Assembly: GCA_963697695.1 (NCBI GenBank)
Contig: OY969094.1
Coordinates: 1,922,001 to 1,986,000 of the forward strand
DNA length: 64,000 nt
Source: VRUE01 sp963697695
GTDB taxonomy: Bacteria > Actinomycetota > Thermoleophilia > Solirubrobacterales > 70-9
Direction of reading: 5' to 3'
The notes below the pieces were generated by a model, which saw nothing but the letters and a program-made list of their open reading frames with translations, had not been told where the DNA came from and did not search any database. The first letter of the stretch is position 1. Each line of letters begins with the position of its first letter. Below are positions 32,897-40,068 of the stretch, piece by piece. A program made the translations under genes and the position numbers.

Positions 32897-34804
32897 CTAG
32901 CAGCCCACCGGATCGGGGTCGGCGCCGTCCTTGATCACTTCGTCGTCGCCGCCGCCGCACTGGATCGACTGGTCGCGCCGGCCGTCGATCGCGTCGATGA
33001 AGTCGCCGCCGCCCTTGCCGACGAAGGTGTCGGCGCCGAGATGCCCCATGAAGCTGTTCTCGCCGTTGTCGCCGATCAAGACATCTGGCCCATCGGACCC
33101 CTCGAGGCTCTCGTTGTCGCCCTGGACCTGATCGAGCGTGCCGCAGCCGTCCGGACCGCCACCGCCGCCGAGTTTCACCGTCAGAGCGGCGTCCGAGCGC
33201 CCGTAGGAGACGGTGTCGTCGCCAGGCCCACCGCTGTAGACGTGTCCCTGGCAGACCGGTACCGACGAGACCAGTAGGTCGTTGCCGGGCCCGCCCGCGA
33301 GCTGGTCGCCGCCCGGATCGGCGTAGAGCACGTCGCTGCCGCCGTTGCCCACCAGGGTGTCGTTGCCGTTGTCGGGGCCGTTGTAGTTCTCGCCTGCCTC
33401 GAGCACCTCGTCGCCAGGCCCGCCGCTGAGGGTGTCGGAATCGGCATTGCCGTTCGCGCGCACTTTGACTCCGGCGGGGACGCTCTCGCCGATCGAGATG
33501 CCGTCGTTGCCGCTGCCGCCGGTGACCACGACGAGGCTGGTGACCACTGTGGTCGGACAACTGACGATGGTTTCGCTGCCGGCCGCGGCGCAGCCATCCC
33601 CGGCAGCGACAGGGCCGTTGTCGGAGACGATCCAGCCGCTGCCGCCGAAGGAGACGCGGATGTCATTCGACAGGACGTCGCCCTGGACGATGAGGCTGGT
33701 GCCGTCGAGGCCCTGGTTGAGGATGACGAAGGTGCCGCTGCCCGGTGGGTTCGGCTCGACCCCACAGGAGTGCTCGGCGGCAAAGCCGCTGCAGTCATCG
33801 GTGCCGGCCCCGCCATAGGCCTCATCCGGTCCTCCGGCGCCGTTGAGGTTGTCGTTACCGACGCCGCCGTCGAGGCGGTTGACGTTGCCGTCGCCGTCGA
33901 GGTCGTCGCCCTGGGGCGAGCCGACCACGTCCTCGAAGCCCTGCAGCGTGTCGTGGCCGTCGCCCTTTGACCGCTGGGCGCCAAGGTCGACGATGACGCC
34001 GCTACGGGTCGCGCTGGCGTAGGAGACGATGTCCTGGCTGCCGCCGCCGCCGTCAAGGGTGTCTTCGCCGCTGTCGCCACGGACCACGTCGCCATTGCCG
34101 CCGCCACCGCTGGCGGCGTCGCTTCCCGCGCCGCCGTAGACGAAGTCGCTGTCGGCGCCGCCTTCGAGCTGGGGCTCATCGCCGGGCCCGCCTTCGATCT
34201 GGTCGCTGCCGGGCCCACCTTCGATCCGGTCGTTCCCCTTGTCGCCGTGAAGCTTGTCGTCGCCGGCGCCGCCGTCCTCCTCGTCGTTGCCCTTGTCGCC
34301 GTTGACGAAGTCGTTGCCGCTGCCGCCGATCAGGTTGTCTGGGCCCTTGGCGCCGAGGAGGACGTCGTCGCCAGGCCCACCATCGAGACCGTCGCTGCCC
34401 TGCTCGCCGCTGAGCTCGTCGTTGCCGCCGCCCCCCTCGATTCGATCGGAGCCCTTCTCGCCATCGAGCCGGTCGTCACCCTCTTCGCCGTAGAGCTTGT
34501 CGAAGCCGCCGCCGCCATTGAGCGAGTCGTTGCCGGACCCGCCGCAGATCCGGTCGTTGCCGTTCGGCCCGCCACTGATCCGGTCGTTGCCGCCGCCGCC
34601 GTAGATCACGTCGCTTGCCTTCTTGCCGACGATCACGTCGTCGCCGGGAGTGCCGACGATGGTTGCGTGCTTTCCCGCGCAGCTGGCCGCGCGGGCGTTT
34701 CCGGCCGCAGCCAGCAGAAGCAGTGCCGCCGCACAGGCAAAAGCGCAGCAGATCATCCTTCCGGTTCGGATCGTCCTCGGTTGCAGATGCATCGGTCCCT
34801 CCAT
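32897..34804 (-). CDS. Secreted RTX-type calcium-binding repeat protein
   Basis: This 635-residue protein has a signal peptide (MICCAFACAAALLLLAAAG near residues 17-36) and then dozens of GGxGxDxxx nonapeptides such as GGSGNDSLNGGGGFDKLYG. These form calcium-binding beta-rolls. A short cadherin/Ig-like stretch interrupts the repeats (about 345-430), followed by a second repeat block. There is no catalytic domain and no nearby type I secretion genes, so Sec-dependent export to the surface is likely. Its exact role is unknown. ATG 34792 is an alternative start. Confidence 0.85.
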   Translation of the reverse strand: MEGPMHLQPRTIRTGRMICCAFACAAALLLLAAAGNARAASCAGKHATIVGTPGDDVIVGKKASDVIYGGGGNDRISGGPNGNDRICGGSGNDSLNGGGGFDKLYGEEGDDRLDGEKGSDRIEGGGGNDELSGEQGSDGLDGGPGDDVLLGAKGPDNLIGGSGNDFVNGDKGNDEEDGGAGDDKLHGDKGNDRIEGGPGSDQIEGGPGDEPQLEGGADSDFVYGGAGSDAASGGGGNGDVVRGDSGEDTLDGGGGSQDIVSYASATRSGVIVDLGAQRSKGDGHDTLQGFEDVVGSPQGDDLDGDGNVNRLDGGVGNDNLNGAGGPDEAYGGAGTDDCSGFAAEHSCGVEPNPPGSGTFVILNQGLDGTSLIVQGDVLSNDIRVSFGGSGWIVSDNGPVAAGDGCAAAGSETIVSCPTTVVTSLVVVTGGSGNDGISIGESVPAGVKVRANGNADSDTLSGGPGDEVLEAGENYNGPDNGNDTLVGNGGSDVLYADPGGDQLAGGPGNDLLVSSVPVCQGHVYSGGPGDDTVSYGRSDAALTVKLGGGGGPDGCGTLDQVQGDNESLEGSDGPDVLIGDNGENSFMGHLGADTFVGKGGGDFIDAIDGRRDQSIQCGGGDDEVIKDGADPDPVGC

Positions 34805-34927
34805 CGACTTGGTTACCCGGCGCCTCGACCGGGTTCGAACAAACGTCCAGAGGGATGGGAGATGGCCTGCATCTCAGCGTCAACACGCTGTGGCAGGAAA
34901 GATCACAACCTTTCACCGGGAGACGCG

Positions 34928-34950
34928 CTGACCGCGCACGACGCGGTCAG
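34928..34950. repeat. Perfect 9-bp inverted repeat upstream of ASCH gene
   Basis: CTGACCGCG (34928-34936) and CGCGGTCAG (34942-34950) are perfect reverse complements around a 5-nt loop. GATACT (34950-34955), a possible -10, starts at its last base, 11 nt before ATG 34967. No T-run follows, so an operator is more likely than a terminator. Confidence 0.55.
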
Positions 34951-34966
34951 ATACTCTCGCTGCCGC

Positions 34967-35371
34967 ATGAGAGGCGGGATCTACGTTCTCAACTTCTATT
35001 CGCCGGTTTTCGCGGACCAGCTCAAGCGCGGTCGCAAGACGGCGACGATCCGGCTTGGCGACAAGAGCAACAAGTACGAGCGCGGCCAGGTCGTCTGGGT
35101 CACGGTCGGCTTCCGCCACAGCCCGCGGGAGAAGATCTTCACCGCTGTCATCGACGACGTCGAGCTGAAGAAAATCTCCGAGCTCTCGCCGCGCGACATC
35201 GAGCACGAGAATCCGGAGTTCCGCCGCCGCGAGGATGAGGTCAAGTTCCTCGAACAGATCTACGGCCGCACGATCGGCCCCGACGACGAGGTCACCGTGA
35301 TCCGCTTCTCGCAGATCGTCGAGCCGCCGGGGGCCCACTTCGGCAACGGGGAGACTCCGCACCACAACTAG
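34967..35371 (+). CDS. ASCH-domain protein
   Basis: This 134-residue protein contains the ASCH beta-barrel pattern: VLNFYSPVFADQLKRGRKTATIRLGDK with the basic RNA-facing loop, then YERGQVVWVTVGF and FTAVIDDVELKKISEL. The superfamily is related to PUA and predicted to bind RNA or act in nucleoside chemistry; some members are amidohydrolases. ATG 34967 is chosen because the domain begins immediately; the upstream open frame antisense to the RTX gene is spurious. It ends 11 bp before the SRPBCC gene. Confidence 0.78.
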   Translation: MRGGIYVLNFYSPVFADQLKRGRKTATIRLGDKSNKYERGQVVWVTVGFRHSPREKIFTAVIDDVELKKISELSPRDIEHENPEFRRREDEVKFLEQIYGRTIGPDDEVTVIRFSQIVEPPGAHFGNGETPHHN

Positions 35372-35382
35372 CGGGTCCCCGA

Positions 35383-35856
35383 ATGGCCGACTACGCCTTT
35401 CTCACCACCTGGCTGCTCGACGCCCCGCGCGAGCGGGTCTGGGAGGCGATCTACGACCAGGAGCGCTGGCCGCAATGGTGGCGGGGGGTCGAGGAGGCAG
35501 AGGAAGTCCGGGCGGGGGAGGAGAACGGCGTCGGCACGGTCGCGCGGATGGTCTGGAAGAGCCTGCTGCCTTACCGGGTGGAGTTCGAGGTGACGACGAC
35601 GCGGGTCGAGCGGCCGCACCTGCTCGAGGCGGACGCCGTGGGGGAGCTGACCGGGGTCGGTCGCTGGCGTCTCTACGAGCAGGACGGCGTCACCGCGGTC
35701 CTCTATGAGTGGAACGTCGCCACCACCAAGGCTTGGATGAACTTGCTGGCGCCGGTGGCGAGGCCCGCCTTCGAGTGGAACCACGACTGGGTGATGTCTC
35801 ACGGCGGGACGGGAATCGCTCGTCTGCTGGGCTGCCGCTTGCTCGCCAGCGACTGA
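35383..35856 (+). CDS. SRPBCC/polyketide-cyclase-like protein
   Basis: This 157-residue protein begins with FLTTWLLDAPRERVWEAIYD and WPQWWRGVEEAEE, the typical N-terminal strand-helix of START/SRPBCC proteins. A C-terminal helix with FEWNHDWVMSHGG follows. The fold binds hydrophobic ligands; no catalytic residues can be assigned. It lies just downstream of the ASCH gene in the same direction. Confidence 0.8.
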   Translation: MADYAFLTTWLLDAPRERVWEAIYDQERWPQWWRGVEEAEEVRAGEENGVGTVARMVWKSLLPYRVEFEVTTTRVERPHLLEADAVGELTGVGRWRLYEQDGVTAVLYEWNVATTKAWMNLLAPVARPAFEWNHDWVMSHGGTGIARLLGCRLLASD

Positions 35857-35894
35857 GTCTCGGTCGCGGCGTCAAGTCGCTATCTTTCACCCCT

Positions 35895-35921
35895 CTGGCA
35901 CTCTCACCCCGAGAGTGCCAA
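35895..35921. promoter_or_regulatory. CIRCE operator (HrcA binding site)
   Basis: The 27-bp element matches the CIRCE consensus TTAGCACTC-N9-GAGTGCTAA. Here the arms read CTGGCACTC and GAGTGCCAA with exactly nine bases between them. It lies 43 bp before groES, as expected for heat-shock repression by HrcA. Confidence 0.93.
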
Positions 35922-35963
35922 GCCAGTTTTGCGAACTTCTCACCCATAAATGGAGGTACACGG

Positions 35964-36254
35964 ATGAAGCTGAAGCCCCTCGGGGACCGGCTGATCGTCA
36001 AGCCGATCGATGAGGAGGAGACGACTGCCAGTGGCATCGTCCTCCCCGATACGGCGAAGGAGAAGCCCCAAAAGGGCAAGGTCGTCGCTGTCGGCGACGG
36101 CAACTGGGACGAGGATGGCGAGAAGCGCATCCCGCTCGATGTCGCGGAGGGCGATGAGGTCCTCTACTCGAAGTACGGCGGCACCGAGGTCACGGTTGAA
36201 GACGAGGACCTGCTCGTCCTACGCGAGTCGGACGTTCTCGCCAAGCTCGGCTGA
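35964..36254 (+). CDS. groES: Co-chaperonin GroES
   Basis: This 96-residue protein starts MKLKPLGDRLIVKPIDEEE and has the mobile-loop region TTASGIVLPDTAKEKPQKG and the C-terminal VLRESDVLAKLG. It caps the GroEL ring. A strong GGAGGT Shine-Dalgarno sequence lies 6 nt before the ATG. It is first in the CIRCE-controlled groESL operon, 48 bp before groEL. Confidence 0.97.
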   Translation: MKLKPLGDRLIVKPIDEEETTASGIVLPDTAKEKPQKGKVVAVGDGNWDEDGEKRIPLDVAEGDEVLYSKYGGTEVTVEDEDLLVLRESDVLAKLG

Positions 36255-36302
36255 CCGTCATCGATACCCGGACTTAGAAGAACCAAGGAGGACTGAAATC
36301 AG

Positions 36303-37940
36303 ATGGCTCATAAGGAGCTGAAGTACCAGGAGGAGGCACGAGGGGCCCTACAGGCCGGCGTCGACGCGGTTGCCGACGCGGTCAAGGTCACTCTCGGCCC
36401 GAAGGGGCGCTACGTAGTGCTCGACAAGAAGTTCGGCGCGCCGACGATCACCAACGACGGCGTCACCATCGCCCGCGAGATCGAGGTCGAGGACGTCTTC
36501 GAGAACCAGGGCGCCCAACTCGTCCGCGAGGTCGCCACGGCGACCAACGACGTCGCCGGTGACGGTACGACGACGGCGACGCTGCTGGCCCAGATCATCG
36601 TTCGCCAGGGCCTCAAGAACGTCGCCGCCGGCGCCAACCCGCTGGCCCTGCGCCGCGGGATCGAGAAGGCGGTCGAGGAGGTCGTCGAGACCCTGCGCGA
36701 GAAGCAGTCCAAGGAGGTCGCGGGCAAGGAGCAGATCGCCCGCGTCGCCGCCATCTCCGCCGGCGACGACGAGATCGGCAACGTGATCGCCGACGCGATC
36801 GAGAAGGTCGGCAAGGACGGCGTGGTCAACGTCGAGGAGGGCCAGACCTTCGGCATGGAGCTGGAGTTCACCGAGGGGATGCAGTTCGACAAGGGCTACA
36901 TCTCGCCGTACATGGTCACCGACCAGGACCGCATGGAGGCGGTGCTCGAGGACCCCTACATCCTCATCGCCAACCAGAAAATCGGCTCCGTGCGGGACAT
37001 CCTGCCGGTGCTCGAGCAGGTGATGCAGGGTGGCAAGCCGCTGCTGATCGTCGCCGAGGACGTCGAGGGCGAGTGCCTCGCGACCCTCGTCGTCAACAAG
37101 CTGCGCGGCACCTTCACCGGTGTCGCGGTCAAGGCACCCGGCTTCGGCGATCGCCGCAAGCGGATGCTGGAGGACATCGCGATCCTCACGGGCGGTGAGG
37201 TGATCACCGAGGAGATGGGCCTCAAACTCGAGAACACCCAGATCTCTCAGCTCGGCAAAGCCCGCCGCGTCGTCGTCTCCAAGGACACGACGACCGTCAT
37301 CGACGGTGCCGGCGACGCCGAGGCGATCAAGGGCCGGATCAACCAGATCAAAAACGAAGTCGAGAACACCGACTCCGATTTCGATCGCGAGAAGCTCCAG
37401 GAGCGTCTCGCCAAGCTGGCCGGCGGTGTCGCGGTGGTCAAGGTCGGCGCCGCCACCGAGACCGAGATGAAGGAGAAGAAGCACCGCGTCGAGGACGCCC
37501 TGCAGGCGACCCGTGCCGCGCTCGAGGAGGGCGTCGTACCGGGCGGTGGCGTGGCGCTGCTCAACGCTCAGTCCAGCCTCGACCCGGACAAGCTCGACGA
37601 TCCGGATGAGGCGACCGGTGCCCGCATCGTCCACCGGGCGCTGGAGGAGCCGGTCCGCCAGATCGCCGAGAACTCCGGCGAGGAGGGGTCGGTCGTGGTC
37701 AACAAGGTCCGCGACCTGAAGCCGGGCGAAGGCCTCAACGCGGCCAACGGCGAGTACGGCGACCTGATCGCGGCCGGCGTCATCGACCCGACCAAGGTCA
37801 CCCGGTCGGCGCTGGAGAACGCCGCCTCGATCGCGAAGAACATCCTCGTCACCGAGGCCGTGATCGCCGAGCCGCCCGAGAAGGACGGCGCCGGCGGCGG
37901 CATGCCGGGCGGCATGCCGGACATGGGCGGGATGATGTAG
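36303..37940 (+). CDS. groEL: Chaperonin GroEL
   Basis: This 545-residue chaperonin has LGPKGRYVVLDKKFGAPTITNDGV, the ATP-binding DVAGDGTTTATLLAQ (GDGTT) and the C-terminal GGMPGGMPDMGGMM repeat. It forms the folding chamber with GroES. An AAGGAGG ribosome-binding site precedes the ATG by 10 nt. Two hairpins follow the gene. Confidence 0.98.
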   Translation: MAHKELKYQEEARGALQAGVDAVADAVKVTLGPKGRYVVLDKKFGAPTITNDGVTIAREIEVEDVFENQGAQLVREVATATNDVAGDGTTTATLLAQIIVRQGLKNVAAGANPLALRRGIEKAVEEVVETLREKQSKEVAGKEQIARVAAISAGDDEIGNVIADAIEKVGKDGVVNVEEGQTFGMELEFTEGMQFDKGYISPYMVTDQDRMEAVLEDPYILIANQKIGSVRDILPVLEQVMQGGKPLLIVAEDVEGECLATLVVNKLRGTFTGVAVKAPGFGDRRKRMLEDIAILTGGEVITEEMGLKLENTQISQLGKARRVVVSKDTTTVIDGAGDAEAIKGRINQIKNEVENTDSDFDREKLQERLAKLAGGVAVVKVGAATETEMKEKKHRVEDALQATRAALEEGVVPGGGVALLNAQSSLDPDKLDDPDEATGARIVHRALEEPVRQIAENSGEEGSVVVNKVRDLKPGEGLNAANGEYGDLIAAGVIDPTKVTRSALENAASIAKNILVTEAVIAEPPEKDGAGGGMPGGMPDMGGMM

Positions 37941-37962
37941 CCCACGCCCGCCCGGGCGTATC

Positions 37963-37988
37963 CTCGCCTCAACAGGCGAGTGGCTTTT
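37963..37988 (+). terminator. Rho-independent-type terminator after groEL
   Basis: A 7-bp stem CTCGCCT/AGGCGAG with a CAAC loop (37963-37980) is followed by TGGCTTTT, a short T-run. Confidence 0.6.
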
Positions 37989-37989
37989 C

Positions 37990-38017
37990 GAGAGGCCCGG
38001 CAACCGCCGGGCCTCTC
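37990..38017. terminator. Strong hairpin between groEL and the converging gene
   Basis: A perfect 12-bp stem GAGAGGCCCGGC / GCCGGGCCTCTC has a 4-nt loop (38002-38005). It sits between converging genes and could terminate in both directions, though no long T-run follows. Confidence 0.6.
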
Positions 38018-38077
38018 TCGTTCCCCTCCGCGAATCAAGTCTCCATGAAATGCTGGAGAACTTGATTCGGGTGTCGG

Positions 38078-39193
38078 CTAAGACACGGGCGGGGGAGGCG
38101 GAGGCACGGGGGCTTTTTTCACCGGAGGCGGCAGCGGCAGGAGGCCGCCGGCGTTGTATTCGGCGTACTGGAGGAAGGTGGCGCGGCGGACCTTGAGGCG
38201 AAGCGTGTTCGCGGTGCGGGGGTAGAGGCGCAGGTCGTAGGGATTGCCGCTGTTGCCGAAGCCGGTGTAGTAGACGAACATCCGCACCCGGGGGCGCTTC
38301 ACCACCCAGCTCACGAGCTGCTTGGCGAAGCGGGGTTCGTCCTCGCCGTAGACCGCCCACTCGGCGATCGCCAGCGGCTTGCCCCGCCACTGTTTGCCGG
38401 CGACGAAGCGGTTGAGGTCTTTCCAGACCGGATACTGGGAGTAGAAGTCGGTTCCGGCCCAGTCGACCCAGCGGGCGCCGGGCCAGTAGTTGCCGGGGAA
38501 GTTCCCCTTCACCCGCGGCGAACCGCCCGGGAGTGGGCTCCAGATGATGCTCACCGGCGCCGCCGGCAGGCTTACCGGGGGCGGACCTTTGGTGCGGTTG
38601 AGGGGCGGCAGGCCGATTTCCGCCAGGGTCGCGTTGATCCCTTCCAGCGTCTGGCCGCCGCGGACGATCGTCACGATCCGGCGGAAAGCCTGCTTGTACC
38701 AGCCGGTGGTGTGTTCGCCACCCCGCTGGCTGCCGTCGCAGTAGACCGCCGACCAGGCGTTGAGGCAGCGGTTGGGCTCGCCCAGCGGCCTGATGTAGGC
38801 GGGCAGGCCGCGTTTGGCGAAGAAGTCGTTCAGCTGCAGCAGGTAGTTGTCGCCGCCGCCGAGGGCGATCTGCGCCGGGGTGATCAGCTCCGCCAGCGTC
38901 TGGTCGTCCGCGGTCGAGATGTGCAGGATCGGCCGTGTGCCGGTTTCGCGCCAGCGTTCGTAGGCGGCGTTGAGGCTGTTGCCCCAGGGATGGAAGGTCT
39001 CCAGCAGGGCTGGGTGCTTGCCGCCGAGCAGTTCGCTGAATTCGTGGAACTCCTGCGTCGTGCCACGGTCGCTGACGCCGAGGAAGACGTTCGGCTTCGG
39101 CGGGGCGAGGCTGAGGGCTGCCGCCTGGCCGGCCCCGAGTGCCGTCAGGGCAAGCGCGAGGGCGGCGACCCGTCTAGGAATCCGCCAGGACAT
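38078..39193 (-). CDS. Secreted GH26-like (beta-mannanase-type) glycoside hydrolase
   Basis: This 371-residue protein has a signal peptide (VAALALALTALGAGQAAA). A predicted TIM-barrel follows, with HPWGNSLNAAYERW, RPLGEPNRCLNAW (candidate acid/base Glu) and LAIAEWAVYGEDEP (candidate nucleophile Glu). This two-Glu pattern and the short RP-x-x-E motif resemble GH26 endo-mannanase-like proteins. The last 30 residues are a Pro-rich tail. Substrate assignment is tentative. Its start overlaps the upstream oxidoreductase gene by 20 bp. Confidence 0.65.
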   Translation of the reverse strand: MSWRIPRRVAALALALTALGAGQAAALSLAPPKPNVFLGVSDRGTTQEFHEFSELLGGKHPALLETFHPWGNSLNAAYERWRETGTRPILHISTADDQTLAELITPAQIALGGGDNYLLQLNDFFAKRGLPAYIRPLGEPNRCLNAWSAVYCDGSQRGGEHTTGWYKQAFRRIVTIVRGGQTLEGINATLAEIGLPPLNRTKGPPPVSLPAAPVSIIWSPLPGGSPRVKGNFPGNYWPGARWVDWAGTDFYSQYPVWKDLNRFVAGKQWRGKPLAIAEWAVYGEDEPRFAKQLVSWVVKRPRVRMFVYYTGFGNSGNPYDLRLYPRTANTLRLKVRRATFLQYAEYNAGGLLPLPPPVKKAPVPPPPPPVS

Positions 39194-40055
39194 CGCCCAT
39201 CCTCTTCGGCTCGACGCCGAGTGACTCGACGTCGGCCGTGCCGCGTTCGCTGGTCATCGAGACCTCCATCAGCTCTGCCTCCTCCCAGGTTGCAAACACG
39301 GACTCGCCGAAAACGGAGCGGGTTGCGATCAGGCCGGAGCGGACCAGTGACAAGGGCAGGTGGACGATGGTTCGCGGTCGGCCGGCGGCACGGCTGACCA
39401 GGTCGGACATCTCGTCGTAGCTGAGTGTCTCGGGGCCGACCAGCTCGTAGCGCCGGCGTCCGTCACGGGCGAGCGCGGCTGTTACGCAGCGAGCTGCGTC
39501 GTCCGCCCAGATCGGCTGGAAGCGCGCCTTGCCCTCGCCGGAGACCGGCATTACGGGCAGGAAGGAGAAGCGCCGCAGCAGCGTCAACCAGGGATCGGAG
39601 TGGTCGTAGACGATCGAGGGGGCGAAGATCGTCGTCTGCAGAGAGGAGGAAGCGATCGCCTCCTCGGCCAGCCACTTGGCGCGGAAGAAGCGGGTGCGCT
39701 GGGCTGCGGACGCGTTGAGGGCGCTGAAGAAGACGAAGCGTCGCACCCCGCTGCGCTCGGCGGCGCGCAAGAGGCGAACCGTGGCGAGGCCGTTCAGCTC
39801 CTCGATCCGGTGCGGTGGCTGGTCGCGGATCGTCGCCGCCAGGTGGACCACCGTGTCAACGCCCCGCAGTGCCTGTCGCACCAGGTAAGGGTCGGACATC
39901 TCGCCGAGGTCGCCGAGGGCGATCTGTACGTCGACCCGCCGATGCCCCAGCCGTCGCGGCTCCCGAACCAGGCAGCGCACGTCTTCTCCCTGCTCGAGCA
40001 GCAGCGGCAGGAGCCGCGATCCAATGCTTCCGGTGGCGCCAGTCAGCAGCAGCAT
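39174..40055 (-). CDS. Atypical SDR / NmrA-like NAD(P)-binding protein
   Basis: This 293-residue protein starts MLLLTGATGSIGSRLLPLLLEQG, a TGxxGxxG cofactor motif. DTVVHLAATIRDQPP and RFVFFSALNAS follow. It lacks the usual YxxxK pair, as do NDUFA9/NmrA-type atypical SDRs (AKWLAEEAI sits near that position). Such proteins act as oxidoreductases or redox sensors, often on quinone or lipid substrates. It is upstream of the GH26-like gene and probably co-transcribed. Confidence 0.8.
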   Translation of the reverse strand: MLLLTGATGSIGSRLLPLLLEQGEDVRCLVREPRRLGHRRVDVQIALGDLGEMSDPYLVRQALRGVDTVVHLAATIRDQPPHRIEELNGLATVRLLRAAERSGVRRFVFFSALNASAAQRTRFFRAKWLAEEAIASSSLQTTIFAPSIVYDHSDPWLTLLRRFSFLPVMPVSGEGKARFQPIWADDAARCVTAALARDGRRRYELVGPETLSYDEMSDLVSRAAGRPRTIVHLPLSLVRSGLIATRSVFGESVFATWEEAELMEVSMTSERGTADVESLGVEPKRMGDVLADS

Positions 40056-40068
40056 GCGACCGCCGATG

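Noticed and set aside
36348..38390. 680-residue frame antisense to groEL
   Set aside because: Leu/Asp/Val-rich mirror of the groEL codons with no independent ribosome site or family motif.
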